A stretch of 36,174 nucleotides of DNA from Flavobacteriales bacterium (GCA_947496375.1 CANMCY010000023.1:1-36174), one strand, 5' to 3'; counted from the first letter of the stretch, positions 1 to 9,145 are shown. Translations and numbers: made by a program. The notes: generated from the sequence alone by a model not told the origin.

Positions 1-1134
1 AATCAAAAGCATATAGAGTACTGTGGAAACTAAAATTGTTTTGTGTGGCAAGTCCCTAACTACGGCAAAAAATGACATCACCATCTTTAACAATGCCAAT
101 AGGGCAAAGAAAATTATATAAACCCAATATAACGGGGGTTGTGAGGTCCGGATTTCTTTGCTGCCCATACTCATGAAACCATTTCCCTGCGGCAATTGAA
201 AGAAAGCGATGAAATCATATCGTCCGGGGTCTAACAGTGCCTTAGCAAAGCCCATAGCATGCAAATACGCGTATTTTACAGGCGACATTCTGATTGCTTT
301 TTGGGTTTCATTTTGCATAAAATGAAATTTTTCTTTAAAATCCATGCTGTCCATTCTGACTGCAGCCACACGATAATACATTTCCTCACCGGAAAACTCT
401 CCTTTTGTTAAGCTTCGAATATTGTACTCAAAAGCATTGGTGACAGAAATAGAGGAAAAGTGGAATACCCCTGTATGTTTTTGATTAACCCATGAAATAG
501 AAAGTACGACAACCACGGGAAGAACGAGCCATATTTTCTGTTTGCCCTTGATCCAAAACAGCCCTATCAAAGCAATCCATGCCCAGGGCATGAACACTGG
601 TTTTAGCAATAAAAGCGCTATTACAGTCATTGAAACACGAAGCCATTGTCTTTCGATAAAGGCCAAGGTGCCAATTAAAACCAGTACCTGACAGAGGATA
701 TCCGGCATAATCATGGCCGTGTAATAGTACTGCAGGGGATACAGTAAAAGCAATACCAGTGCAATCTTAAAACAAGTCTCCTTCCCTATTTTCACGAGCA
801 GTTTGTGCATCAGAAATGGAACCCATGCAGACAGCATAAATTGAAATAACAGCAAAAGGTTGCTAACGTAAAAAATGGCAATCAACATAGGATAGCCGGG
901 TGTGCGTCTTGTTTCTGGCAGACTTAGCTGTTCGCAAGCGTCGGCCGTTGAACAGGCACTCCAACCCTTGCCTGCCATTAGGTTTGTTGCTGAAGATTTA
1001 TATTCGCCGGTATCTACCAGTTCGGAAGGCAGAATGATTTGTTTACCCAGCGCCAGCAACAGCAGCAACAGATAAAGGCCATAGAGCGGATATTTCCTGA
1101 AGAAAGCCAAGAATGCCCTATAGCGCTGTTTCAT
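1..1134 (-). CDS. GT39/PMT-like membrane glycosyltransferase, C-terminus beyond the window
   Basis: The frame is open from an ATG at 1134 to the left edge, giving 378 residues without a stop, so the C-terminus is missing. A basic N-terminus (MKQRYRAF) is followed by a first membrane helix at about residues 17-35. Next comes DTGEY at 41-45, then a GKGW and an RTPGYP motif near 79. That arrangement (acidic residue in the first outer loop, then RTPGYP) is typical of GT-C enzymes of the ArnT/PMT_2 family, which move a sugar from a polyprenyl-phosphate carrier to a lipid or protein on the outer face of the inner membrane. Many further hydrophobic helices follow. Asp41 is the expected catalytic residue by family analogy. 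The start lies 12 nt after the stop of the small membrane protein gene upstream, so the two are probably cotranscribed. Acceptor and sugar cannot be read from the sequence. Confidence 0.75.
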   Translation of the reverse strand, partial: MKQRYRAFLAFFRKYPLYGLYLLLLLLALGKQIILPSELVDTGEYKSSATNLMAGKGWSACSTADACEQLSLPETRRTPGYPMLIAIFYVSNLLLLFQFMLSAWVPFLMHKLLVKIGKETCFKIALVLLLLYPLQYYYTAMIMPDILCQVLVLIGTLAFIERQWLRVSMTVIALLLLKPVFMPWAWIALIGLFWIKGKQKIWLVLPVVVVLSISWVNQKHTGVFHFSSISVTNAFEYNIRSLTKGEFSGEEMYYRVAAVRMDSMDFKEKFHFMQNETQKAIRMSPVKYAYLHAMGFAKALLDPGRYDFIAFFQLPQGNGFMSMGSKEIRTSQPPLYWVYIIFFALLALLKMVMSFFAVVRDLPHKTILVSTVLYMLLI

Positions 1135-1146
1135 GTTGCCAAAATA

Positions 1147-1626
1147 CTACTTTAAAATCCAAAAGCGAACACCGGCCAGTACGATTGCAAAAACCAGGGT
1201 TCCAACGGCAAATTCGAAGCGGACAGTTAATACAACGATACTTAGTACAAACAGAATACCCGACACCAGCAGCATTAAGGTTCTGGGCCCGTGCGGATTA
1301 CCGAGTGTTTGAACCAGTTGATTACCGTTCGAATCCTGCACGTCATAATCAATGGCTTTCAGGCCACCAAAAAATGGGGTTTGATATGACACTACGCGCT
1401 GTCCGGGTACCGGCAGGATTACGGCATGATCTACTTCAATCTGCGAATGGTCATCCAAAACCACGGTATATTGCCTATCCCCATTAGGAAATACGGCCTG
1501 AAAGGCCTCTGAGCAGGTTGTTGTTGTCAATTGGGGTTTCAGAAATTCGTCCGTCGTATAAACCCCGTTAAGTAACAGAATAAAAACAGCACAAATTCGG
1601 GCCAGTTTTAACAGTTTTACTTCCAT
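1147..1626 (-). CDS. Small membrane protein of unknown function, three predicted helices
   Basis: I do not recognise this 159-residue protein. It has a hydrophobic N-terminal helix at about 5-22, a soluble stretch at 23-114 rich in beta-type patterns (for example YTVVLDDHSQIEVDHAVILP), and two closing helices at about 115-134 and 139-157, ending FWILK. This suggests a small extracytoplasmic domain held between membrane anchors. A single Cys lies at residue 38. It sits 32 nt downstream of the E2 gene and 12 nt upstream of the GT39-like glycosyltransferase, all on the minus strand, and no promoter box is evident before it. It is probably the middle gene of a three-gene transcript. The tight link to the glycosyltransferase makes an accessory role possible, but that is only inference from position. 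Confidence 0.7.
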   Translation of the reverse strand: MEVKLLKLARICAVFILLLNGVYTTDEFLKPQLTTTTCSEAFQAVFPNGDRQYTVVLDDHSQIEVDHAVILPVPGQRVVSYQTPFFGGLKAIDYDVQDSNGNQLVQTLGNPHGPRTLMLLVSGILFVLSIVVLTVRFEFAVGTLVFAIVLAGVRFWILK

Positions 1627-1658
1627 GGAAGCAGATTTGAGGCCCTGTTTAGGGATAA

Positions 1659-2996
1659 TCAGATTTCAGTTTCAGAATCCCATTGCTCCAGATAGTCGGC
1701 GACCTTACGCACAAACATGCCTCCCAGCGCGCCATCCACCACGCGATGGTCGTAGCTGTGGCTGAGGAACATCATGTGGCGTATTGCAATCACATCGCCG
1801 TATTCTGTTTCAATAACGGCGGGTTTCTTGCGTATGGCACCTATGGCCATGATGGCCACCTGGGGCTGATTTATAACCGGTGTGCCCATTACATTGCCGA
1901 ATGAACCCACATTGGTAACGGTGTAGGTTCCGCCCTGAATCTCATCGGGAGATAATTTACCCACCCTAGCCCTGTTGGCCAAATCATTTACCACACGGGT
2001 AATACCCAGCAGGTTCATGGTATCGGCATTCTTGATCACCGGCACGATGAGATTACCGTTTTGCTGGGCCACCGCCATGCCGATATTGATATTCTTTTTC
2101 TTGATTATTTTATCTCCGTCTACCGATACATTGATCATCGGAAAGTCTTTGATGGCTTTGGCTATGGCCCATACAAAAACGGGGGTAAATGTAATATTTT
2201 CTCCTTCGCGCTTTTTGAATTTGTCCTTAACCTTATTGCGCCAGTTCACCAGATTGGTAACATCGGCTTCCACAAAACTGGTAACATGGGGGCTATTTCT
2301 TTTGCTCATGACCATGTGGTCGGCGATGAGTTTACGCACCCTGTCCATTTCAATGATTTCATCTCCGGCACCCAGCGAAACGGCCACAGGGGCTTGTTTT
2401 TCTGCCACGGGTGTGGCTGCGGGAGACTGGACTTCAGGTGCGGTTGGTGTTGTGGTTGCGGCAGGAGCAGCACCACGGTTTTGAACATAGTTAAGGATAT
2501 CCGACTTGGTAACGCGGCCTTCTTTACCGGTTCCGGGAATGCGATCCAGTTCTTCCATGCCAATGCCTTCGGTTCTGGCTATGTTGAGAACAAGGGGGGA
2601 ATAAAACCTATCACCGGATGCAGTTACCGCTGCAGGGGCAGCCGGTTGTGCATGATTTGCGGCAACTTCAATGGTTTTCTCCACTTCCTTCACAGGGGTA
2701 GTCTGTGGGGATGCAACTACAGCAGGAGTAGGAGCCGGAGCTGATGCAACGCTTCCTTCAGTGGCAATCATGGCCACGGGTTCGCCAACTTTCACAACCT
2801 GTCCGTCTTTGTATAGCTGTTTCACCAATACGCCGGACTCGGTGCTGGGTATCTCGCTATCTACCTTATCGGTAGCAATTTCCACAATAGGTTCATCTTT
2901 TTCAACCTTATCGCCTTCATTTTTTAGCCAGCGTATGATGGTTGCTTCGGCAATACTCTCGCCCATTTTGGGCATAAGGATGGGTTTTTCTGCCAT
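1659..2996 (-). CDS. 2-oxoacid dehydrogenase E2 (dihydrolipoamide acyltransferase)
   Basis: This is a 445-residue E2 subunit that transfers the acyl group from the E1 active site to CoA through a swinging lipoyl arm. A single lipoyl domain occupies about 1-80, with the lipoylated lysine at Lys44 in ATDKVDSE. A Pro/Ala-rich linker follows, then an E3/E1-binding domain at about 131-171 (FYSPLVLNIARTEGIG...). After a second linker comes the catalytic domain at about 215-445, carrying the HRVVDG signature (His417, Asp421). The ATG at 2996 is preferred over one at 3011 because the latter lies inside the promoter -7 box (3009-3016). Domain layout and N-terminus resemble Bacteroidota enzymes usually assigned to branched-chain or pyruvate complexes rather than SucB. 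No E1 or E3 genes are adjacent, so the substrate stays open. lipB, elsewhere in this window, belongs to the pathway that supplies the lipoyl group. Confidence 0.93.
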   Translation of the reverse strand: MAEKPILMPKMGESIAEATIIRWLKNEGDKVEKDEPIVEIATDKVDSEIPSTESGVLVKQLYKDGQVVKVGEPVAMIATEGSVASAPAPTPAVVASPQTTPVKEVEKTIEVAANHAQPAAPAAVTASGDRFYSPLVLNIARTEGIGMEELDRIPGTGKEGRVTKSDILNYVQNRGAAPAATTTPTAPEVQSPAATPVAEKQAPVAVSLGAGDEIIEMDRVRKLIADHMVMSKRNSPHVTSFVEADVTNLVNWRNKVKDKFKKREGENITFTPVFVWAIAKAIKDFPMINVSVDGDKIIKKKNINIGMAVAQQNGNLIVPVIKNADTMNLLGITRVVNDLANRARVGKLSPDEIQGGTYTVTNVGSFGNVMGTPVINQPQVAIMAIGAIRKKPAVIETEYGDVIAIRHMMFLSHSYDHRVVDGALGGMFVRKVADYLEQWDSETEI

Positions 2997-3008
2997 AATA
3001 TGGAGGTG

Positions 3009-3040
3009 CAAAAATCGGGGTTTTTAGGGGTAACTGCAAA
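3009..3040 (-). promoter_or_regulatory. Promoter of the E2 gene (TTTG-N20-GATTTTTG)
   Basis: On the minus strand a TTTG (3037-3040) is followed after exactly 20 nt by GATTTTTG (3009-3016), close to the Bacteroidota consensus TTTG-N19..21-TAnnTTTG. The first base of the -7 box deviates (G for T). The box is followed by CACC, as at topA, uvrA and the M43 protease gene. It leaves 12 nt before the ATG at 2996 and excludes the upstream ATG at 3011. Confidence 0.65.
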
Positions 3041-3056
3041 TTTGTGTTTTCGAACC

Positions 3057-3980
3057 CTATTCTTCGGTATCCGATTCTTCCGTCATGCCCAGTTTTTTCA
3101 TGTAGTATGATACATATTTCATCCTGCCTTCGTCCCGGTTTTTTTCATAGGCATAGTGTAGGTTTCTGAGCATTCTTTTCAGAATTTCGGGATTTTGGCA
3201 GGTATCAAAAAAAGCGGGTTGAGATTCCACCTTAATTACCTGCAGAAAATCACGGATGTTTTTATGTAAAAAAATCTGGCCTCGGCTAAATGGATTTATG
3301 TAAAAGAGTATGGGACCAAAATCTTCCCTGTTGAGGGCTGTGGGAGTATTGAAAGGAATGACGGGATTTAGGTGAGAGTCATCGCAATATGCCAAAACAA
3401 AATGTTGGGGTAAATTAACACCAAACACCGGCAACCCTAATTTTTGAGCTACGATAGCGTAGAGATTGCATAGCGATATGGGATTACCTGAACGGGTTTC
3501 AATCACCCTGTTTATAAGGGAATTATCGGGGTTGTGATAATCATTTGAATTGCCTTTGAAATTGTATCTTTCAAAGAAAATATGGTTGAGAATCTTGATT
3601 TTATCGTAGGGATTGGAAGCATTATACAGCGACATCCAGGCATCCATTCTCATTTTCTCAACAAAGTTCAGCACCAGAGACTCATCCAGCCCGGGGTAAT
3701 GAATTTTGCTGACCAGCAAGCAGGCCTGCAGCAGGGATTTTTCGGTGGATTTCAACCAATCATCAAAGTCGGCTGACAATTCTTTTCGTTGAATATTACG
3801 GATTATTTCTTCGATGCGACCGGCCCGGAGCGGATCCTGATTGGTGAGCCAGTATTGCTCCAGTAACGGAACTATTTCTGCGCCTTCGGAGAGAAGACGA
3901 CCCGCTACGGTTCCCACCACCTGCTCATCGGTATCGTCAAGCAGGTATAACATGGCTTTCAGTTCAGATTCCGAAATCAT
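3057..3980 (-). CDS. SirB1-family protein (transglutaminase-like core)
   Basis: This 307-residue protein matches the SirB1/transglutaminase-like core 2 family. The diagnostic stretch is at about 141-195: FKGN, then DYHNPDNSLINRV, then GNPISLCNLY, and finally GLPVFGVNLPQHF. The N-terminal 90 residues look helical and could be a repeat-like scaffold. The family shows a cysteine-protease-like fold, but its biochemical role is poorly defined, and many members have no obvious catalytic Cys. Here Cys171 lies in the core motif. No signal peptide is seen, so it is probably cytoplasmic. A TTG at 3989 would add three residues, but a strong promoter box at 3994-4001 places the likely transcription start close to it, so the ATG at 3980 is chosen. 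It lies between topA and the E2 gene, each with its own promoter, so there is no functional hint from context. Confidence 0.8.
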   Translation of the reverse strand: MISESELKAMLYLLDDTDEQVVGTVAGRLLSEGAEIVPLLEQYWLTNQDPLRAGRIEEIIRNIQRKELSADFDDWLKSTEKSLLQACLLVSKIHYPGLDESLVLNFVEKMRMDAWMSLYNASNPYDKIKILNHIFFERYNFKGNSNDYHNPDNSLINRVIETRSGNPISLCNLYAIVAQKLGLPVFGVNLPQHFVLAYCDDSHLNPVIPFNTPTALNREDFGPILFYINPFSRGQIFLHKNIRDFLQVIKVESQPAFFDTCQNPEILKRMLRNLHYAYEKNRDEGRMKYVSYYMKKLGMTEESDTEE

Positions 3981-3993
3981 GTGCCTCAACTAT

Positions 3994-4025
3994 CAAATAT
4001 ACAAAATTTCCGCGATAAAAACAAA
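3994..4025 (-). promoter_or_regulatory. Consensus promoter of the SirB1-family gene
   Basis: On the minus strand TTTG (4022-4025) is separated by exactly 20 nt from TATATTTG (3994-4001). This is a full match to the Bacteroidota pattern TTTG-N20-TAnnTTTG and the best promoter in the window. It leaves 13 nt to the ATG at 3980. Confidence 0.8.
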
Positions 4026-4078
4026 TCAAATACTGGACAAAGCATCATGCGGTGAATTTTCCTGCTGACGCACTAAAA

Positions 4079-6562
4079 TCAACGTTTTTTGCGCGAAGCA
4101 GGCTTCTTCTCAGGCGTATTTTTCACCAGGTCCATTACCTCTTCGTAGGTGAGTTCTTCCGGTTTTTTACCTGAAGGAATTTTCACATTCAGTTTTCCGT
4201 AACTAATGTAGGGACCATATTGGCCTTTTACGATCTTCAGACTTTTATCCTGTTCAAATTCCTTGATAATCTTGGATTTTTCGCTTTCTTTTTTGGCCTC
4301 GATGAGGGGTATGGCCTCTTGCATGGTAACGGTCACAGGATTGGTCCCTTTGGGAAGACTGACGAATAATTCTCCAAACTTGATGTAGGGTCCAAAACGG
4401 CCTTTATTTACGGATAGTTTATGGCCTTCATATTCACCAATTTCGATGGGAAATTGGGGTTCATTGGCCAGATTTTGCAGAAAAAGTTCAGCATCTTCCT
4501 CGCCAAAAGCGTGTAAATCTGTATTTCTTGGGAGACTATGAAATTTATCGGCTACTTTCAAATAAGGACCATATCTTCCCACAGCTACTACCGCCTCAGT
4601 TCCATTAGACAATTGTAGTTTTTTAGGAAGCTCAAATAATTTCAGGGCCTCCTGCAGTGATATATTCTCCATGCTGATACCTGCGGGAATACTAGCATAT
4701 TTTTGTTTTTCATCCTCCTCCTGGGTGCCTATCTGCACCATGGGGCCAAATCGGCCAAGTCGCACCAGCACAGTTCTGCCTGAAGCGGGATCTTGACCGA
4801 GAATGCGTTCTCCGGTGACACGTGTGGCGGTTTCTTTTGTACGCTGGATATTCTCAGCAAACGGATCATAGAAAGTTTGCATCATATCCTGCCATCCCAT
4901 ATTACCGTCGGCGATTTCGTCAAACTCTTTTTCAACAGAAGCGGTAAAACCATAATCCATGATTTGATTAAAATGCTGAAGGAGAAAATCAGTGACCAGC
5001 ATTCCCATGTCTGTAGGAAACAGTTTTTTCTTTTCGGCGCCAAAGTTTTCTGTTTTCACCTCACGGTTTAACCCGTTTTTATTCATCAATACCGACACAA
5101 ATCTGCGGGTTTTGCCCTCACGCGATTCGGAGGTAACATATCCCCTTTTTTGAATGGTGCTTATGGTGGGTGCATAGGTAGAGGGACGACCAATACCCAG
5201 TTCTTCCAGCTTTTTCACCAGGGCAGCTTCAGAGAAGCGGGCTGCAGGCCGGCTAAATTTCTCTTCTGCCTTTATATCAAGATAATTAAGGATATCATTA
5301 ATGGCAACACGCGGCAGTACCCCGGATTCGTCTGATTCCTCATCATCATCGTTACTTTCTATGTAAAGTTTCAGGAAACCATCAAATTTGATAATTTCAC
5401 CTTCTGCAGAAAAAATCTCGGCGTTGGCAGAATTGCCAATGCTGATAACCGTTTTTTCCAGGTCAGCGGTTTTCATCTGCGAGGCCACAGCCCTTTTCCA
5501 GATTAGGTCATATAACTTTTTTTGCTGCGGGTCATCCCCGGCTGCCGTTTTATCAAAATAGGTAGGGCGAATGGCTTCGTGGGCTTCCTGGGCACTTTCG
5601 TTTTTATTACTGAATTTGCGTACTTGACTGTATTCAGGTCCAAACATGGCGGTAATCTGGTCTTTGGCAGCAGCCACAGCCAGCTGACTCATATTCACCG
5701 AATCGGTACGCATGTAGGTAATGTGTCCATTTTCATAAAGGCGTTGCGCCAGAGACATGGTTTTAGACACATCGTAACCCAGTTTGCGGGAAGCTTCCTG
5801 CTGTAACGTACTGGTGGTGAAAGGCGGTGCCGGATTTCTGTGCGTGGGTTTTACTTCGGTATTCAGCACCGTAAATGCCGCCTGCTGAACCTGTTTCAAA
5901 AAGGATACGGCTTCGTCTTCTGTTTTAAACTTGCGGGTTAATTCTGCTTTTAAGGATTTGCCTTCTTGGTTGGTGAACAGTGCACTAACCTTGAATTCGG
6001 ACTGACTTTGAAATGCATTGATTTCTCTTTCGCGCTCCACAATTAAGCGAACAGCAACAGATTGAACCCGGCCTGCAGACAAACCGCGGCCAACAGTTCT
6101 CCATAGTATCGGGGAAAGTTCAAATCCTACCAATCTATCCAGTACACGGCGTGCCTGCTGGGCATCTACCAGATATTTATCAATACTTCTGGGATTTTCA
6201 ACTGCCTTGAGTATGGCGGGCTTGGTGATTTCATTGAAAACAATGCGTTTGGTATTTTCTTCACTGAGGCCCAGCGTATCAAACAAATGCCAGCTGATGG
6301 CTTCTCCTTCCCGGTCTTCGTCCGTTGCAAGCCAGACAACTTCCGCTTCCTTGGCCATTTTTTTCAATTTCTTGACCAGCTCCTTTTTATCCGGATCAAT
6401 CTCGTATTTAGGTCTAAAACCGTTTTTTACGTCAATGGCACCATCACCACGACTTAAATCGCGAATGTGTCCCATACTGGAGGTAACGGTGAAACCGCTT
6501 CCCAGATACTTTTCAATGGTTTTGGCTTTCGCCGGAGACTCAACAATAACGAGGTTCTTCAT
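4079..6562 (-). CDS. topA: DNA topoisomerase I (type IA)
   Basis: This is an 827-residue type IA topoisomerase that relaxes negatively supercoiled DNA by transient single-strand cleavage. The Toprim domain at the N-terminus shows Glu8 in VESPAKAKT and the metal-binding DEDREGE at 81-87. The catalytic tyrosine is Tyr283 in HITYMRTDS. The C-terminus lacks Cys4 zinc fingers and instead carries four short G-[RQ]-[FY]-GP repeats (GRFGPMVQ, GRYGPYLK, GRFGPYIK, GQYGPYIS), the topoisomerase C-terminal repeat type seen in Bacteroidota and related groups. It ends in a basic tail (ASRKKR). A TTG two codons upstream (6568) is possible, but the ATG at 6562 starts MKNLVIVESP and fits the family. The promoter box lies 38 nt upstream, overlapping the end of the metalloprotease gene. 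There is no obvious terminator after the stop. Confidence 0.97.
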   Translation of the reverse strand: MKNLVIVESPAKAKTIEKYLGSGFTVTSSMGHIRDLSRGDGAIDVKNGFRPKYEIDPDKKELVKKLKKMAKEAEVVWLATDEDREGEAISWHLFDTLGLSEENTKRIVFNEITKPAILKAVENPRSIDKYLVDAQQARRVLDRLVGFELSPILWRTVGRGLSAGRVQSVAVRLIVEREREINAFQSQSEFKVSALFTNQEGKSLKAELTRKFKTEDEAVSFLKQVQQAAFTVLNTEVKPTHRNPAPPFTTSTLQQEASRKLGYDVSKTMSLAQRLYENGHITYMRTDSVNMSQLAVAAAKDQITAMFGPEYSQVRKFSNKNESAQEAHEAIRPTYFDKTAAGDDPQQKKLYDLIWKRAVASQMKTADLEKTVISIGNSANAEIFSAEGEIIKFDGFLKLYIESNDDDEESDESGVLPRVAINDILNYLDIKAEEKFSRPAARFSEAALVKKLEELGIGRPSTYAPTISTIQKRGYVTSESREGKTRRFVSVLMNKNGLNREVKTENFGAEKKKLFPTDMGMLVTDFLLQHFNQIMDYGFTASVEKEFDEIADGNMGWQDMMQTFYDPFAENIQRTKETATRVTGERILGQDPASGRTVLVRLGRFGPMVQIGTQEEDEKQKYASIPAGISMENISLQEALKLFELPKKLQLSNGTEAVVAVGRYGPYLKVADKFHSLPRNTDLHAFGEEDAELFLQNLANEPQFPIEIGEYEGHKLSVNKGRFGPYIKFGELFVSLPKGTNPVTVTMQEAIPLIEAKKESEKSKIIKEFEQDKSLKIVKGQYGPYISYGKLNVKIPSGKKPEELTYEEVMDLVKNTPEKKPASRKKR

Positions 6563-6592
6563 CTTCAAAAAAATAACGGTGCAACAAAAAAT

Positions 6593-8704
6593 CTAGGGTG
6601 CAAAGGTAATGGGTTTGATAATGAACCCGTTCCTTGTCTGAATGCGAACCAGATAAATTGAGCCGTTATCCACAGCGAGATTACCTAAGGTAATCAATGA
6701 TTTACCCACAGGCATAAATTTTTTGCATAGGGTTTGAATCACCCGACCCTGAACATCACAGATATCTACAGTTACCGGCATCCCCATGGTAAGATTGAGT
6801 TCCAAAGTTGCGTTATCTCTAGCCGGATTTGGGTAAACAGCTGCTTTTACTTCATCCTTTTCTATTATGTGGGTTCCGGAAAACCACTGGCTTACATTGA
6901 TATCGTCTATCCAAACCGAGTTTCCAGAATTGCTGATGATATCAATACGGAAAATGGCATTTTTCACCGTATCCAGTCTATTGAGCTGTGAAAAAGAAGG
7001 AATATTAATCAGTTTCCACTGGCTTTTGTTTACCGGAACAAAACCGGGCTTGGAAGTACCGCCGGAATATGCGAGGCCTGTACCTGTTCGTTCAAGAATC
7101 TGACGGAATGAATTTCCGCAGTCTGTGGAAACGTAAACCCTGAGAATTTCAGAAGCGGTAGGATCAGAGGTAGGCAGGGCGTATGCAGCATAGAAAGAGA
7201 GTCGGGCAGGTAAACCCAGTTTGCCCAGTTTACTCAAGTCATAGGAAGGTGTACGGAAGCTAAAAACTGTTCCGGAAGCGGTAAATGAATTAATCTTGGC
7301 CTGATAGCTTTTGGCACCCGTATAGGACACTGTATCTGCTAAAGTCCATCTGGAACCTGAAGGAGAAAGGTGCTGAAAACCACGCCCAACGGGATCACTT
7401 TCAAACTTTTCTTCCGCATTGGGATATAGTGCAGACTCCTGCCCTATTACTTCTATGTAATCGGTTACAGAAGATGAATTACTGCCTTTTGCGTTTTGCA
7501 CCGTGAGCGAAACTGAATATTTACCGGCAGTCTGGTAAATTACTACCGGGCTTTCTGAGCTTGAAGACGGAGAGGATGAACCCGGTAAGCTCCAGCTTCG
7601 CGCTGTTACCGTGGCTTTGCAACTCATATCATAAAATTTCACCGGCTCGCCGGCACATACCACCCTATTGGAGGATGAAAACGAGGCAGTAGGCGGAGTA
7701 GATGAATTAGGGGTAATACCGGTAGCCAGCAAATTGGCGGCAGAAACATTCCCTGAGCGAGGTGACCTTGCGAGATAATATTCCATTATTGCTTTTTGCT
7801 GCTTCGTAAACATGGCCATGCAGCTGCCATCGCTGTAATCCATGTAATTTTCCCACTGATCGGGAAGATTGGGATTATCATTAGAGCAGCTATTTCCGTT
7901 GGCAGGGCAGCTGGCATTGGTGAAGGTAGAGGCCACTGGAGGTGTATCGTCGCACTGATCATCATCATTACAACCACCTTGGAATGTATGAAACAATCCC
8001 AGCCAATGACCCACTTCATGTGTAAGGGTTCTGCCGCTGTCTCCGGGAACTGCAGTGCCAATGGTACCCACACGGTCATGACGCATTACAATACCATCCA
8101 CGGCTGAATTTGTTAAAAATGGGAAAACAGCATAACCCAGGGTGGTGCCATTGCCCGAAGATTGTATACTTGTTACCACCCAAATATTCAGGTATTTGGT
8201 ATAATCCCAGCGAGCAATGGATTTAACGGTGGCGTTTGATTGATCTACATCAACTCCATACGGACTGTACACACGATTTATACCATCCGTACATTTGCCT
8301 GAAGGATCAATGTTGGCCAGCTTAAATTCAATCTGGCAATCGGCGGCCACCGCGGTAAACTGGCTACGGATTTTGGTCCGGTTGGGATTCAGAAAATTAA
8401 AATCCTGATTCAATACCCGAACCTGATCCAGAATCTGTTCGCGGCTAATATTTTCAGCACCATTGGTATGGATGACGTGGAATACGACGGGAATGGTGTA
8501 TTTGGCGGCTCTTCTAACCGGATTATTTCTGGCGGCGCGCGCCTCGGCATTGTATGCTTCGCGCTTGGCTGCCAGTGTAGGATCTTGCTTCAGCATTTGC
8601 TGATAGTGCAACTCTGTTCCGCACGAATGCTCATGGTGAAACTGGGCTGATAAAGGTAAAAGGAAGGAAACCAGTAAAGCCGCCGCGGTAAATATTTTCT
8701 TCAT
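6593..8704 (-). CDS. Secreted M43 (pappalysin/cytophagalysin-type) metalloprotease with PKD domain and T9SS tail
   Basis: A 703-residue secreted zinc protease. The chosen ATG at 8704 gives a clean signal peptide (MKKIFTAAALLVSFLLPLSA, cut near residue 20); the in-frame ATG at 8761 would put 19 extra residues before it and lies upstream of the promoter box. The metzincin site HEVGHWLGLFH has His229, Glu230, His233 and His239, and a Met-turn follows at NYMDYSDG (Met288). Several Cys residues flank it, as in M43 enzymes. A PKD-like domain lies at about 345-430, followed by a beta-rich domain. The C-terminus has YPNPARDNATLELN and ends KPITFAP, a type A sorting domain for export by the type IX system. 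The product is probably cell-surface-bound or released and degrades proteins, but the target is unknown. It has its own promoter and lies between yraN and topA. Confidence 0.92.
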   Translation of the reverse strand: MKKIFTAAALLVSFLLPLSAQFHHEHSCGTELHYQQMLKQDPTLAAKREAYNAEARAARNNPVRRAAKYTIPVVFHVIHTNGAENISREQILDQVRVLNQDFNFLNPNRTKIRSQFTAVAADCQIEFKLANIDPSGKCTDGINRVYSPYGVDVDQSNATVKSIARWDYTKYLNIWVVTSIQSSGNGTTLGYAVFPFLTNSAVDGIVMRHDRVGTIGTAVPGDSGRTLTHEVGHWLGLFHTFQGGCNDDDQCDDTPPVASTFTNASCPANGNSCSNDNPNLPDQWENYMDYSDGSCMAMFTKQQKAIMEYYLARSPRSGNVSAANLLATGITPNSSTPPTASFSSSNRVVCAGEPVKFYDMSCKATVTARSWSLPGSSSPSSSSESPVVIYQTAGKYSVSLTVQNAKGSNSSSVTDYIEVIGQESALYPNAEEKFESDPVGRGFQHLSPSGSRWTLADTVSYTGAKSYQAKINSFTASGTVFSFRTPSYDLSKLGKLGLPARLSFYAAYALPTSDPTASEILRVYVSTDCGNSFRQILERTGTGLAYSGGTSKPGFVPVNKSQWKLINIPSFSQLNRLDTVKNAIFRIDIISNSGNSVWIDDINVSQWFSGTHIIEKDEVKAAVYPNPARDNATLELNLTMGMPVTVDICDVQGRVIQTLCKKFMPVGKSLITLGNLAVDNGSIYLVRIQTRNGFIIKPITFAP
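6601..6608 (-). promoter_or_regulatory. -7 promoter box of topA
   Basis: TACCTTTG on the minus strand lies just before the stop codon of the upstream protease gene. With the following CACCC it forms a 13-base string, TACCTTTGCACCC, identical to the one at 11733-11745 before uvrA. No clear -33 TTTG is present at the usual distance. The predicted leader is roughly 30 nt. Confidence 0.55.
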
Positions 8705-8713
8705 GAATGGGTG

Positions 8714-8721
8714 CAAAAATA
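8714..8721 (-). promoter_or_regulatory. -7 promoter box of the M43 protease gene
   Basis: TATTTTTG on the minus strand, followed by CACCC, sits 9 nt before the ATG at 8704. It supports that start over the in-frame ATG at 8761. No convincing -33 element was found. Confidence 0.55.
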
Positions 8722-8776
8722 ACCTTTTTGATGTTGCTTGGTTTTCGAAATTTTCGTGCATGACAGTAAAATGACC

Positions 8777-9145
8777 CTAAATACCCATGGGGAAAAAGGC
8801 ATCCGGATGATAATAAAGATGCCTGCTAAAATGGGTAATAACAACCGATACAATGTCGAAACGCAATGGCCCGTTGTGCGGATTTTGTATCAAATAATTT
8901 TGCGCAGCCAGTATTAATTTTCGCTGTTTATCGGGATTTACCCTATCCTCAGGATGAACCCTATCATCTACCATTAATCTTGATTTTACCTCTACAAAAA
9001 CCAGTCTGTGCCTGTCTTTGGCCACGATGTCAATTTCCAGTTTACCTGACCTCCAGTTTCTATGGATGATTTCGAAACCTTTGAAACGGAGAAAGTCTGT
9101 GGCGTAGTTTTCACCCGCATCTCCCACTTGCTTTGAAGTCCCCAC
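8777..9145 (-). CDS. yraN: YraN family (UPF0102) nuclease-like protein
   Basis: A 122-residue member of the YraN/UPF0102 family, small proteins with a restriction-endonuclease-like PD-(D/E)XK fold. The family signature is complete: GDAGENYATDFL at 8-19, the K-G-F-E-I-I-H-R-N-W-R turn at 22-32, then LEIDIVAKD with Glu37 and Asp39, and VFVEVKSR with Glu52 and Lys54. These are the expected metal-binding and catalytic positions. The biochemical role is not established; it is often proposed to act in DNA recombination or repair. The GTG at 9145 is chosen because it gives the normal family N-terminus and lies 4 nt after a good promoter box, which predicts a leaderless transcript. It is divergent from lipB across 64 nt. 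Confidence 0.92.
   Translation of the reverse strand: MGTSKQVGDAGENYATDFLRFKGFEIIHRNWRSGKLEIDIVAKDRHRLVFVEVKSRLMVDDRVHPEDRVNPDKQRKLILAAQNYLIQNPHNGPLRFDIVSVVITHFSRHLYYHPDAFFPMGI

Noticed and set aside
2061-2744. A 227-codon plus-strand open frame opposite the E2 gene
   Set aside because: It lies wholly antisense to a well-conserved E2, is rich in Cys, Gly and His in a pattern typical of reverse-frame translation, and has no promoter or family resemblance.
4028-4078. Terminator after topA
   Set aside because: No stable stem with a T run is visible on the minus strand; only a tiny GCAT/ATGC palindrome occurs.
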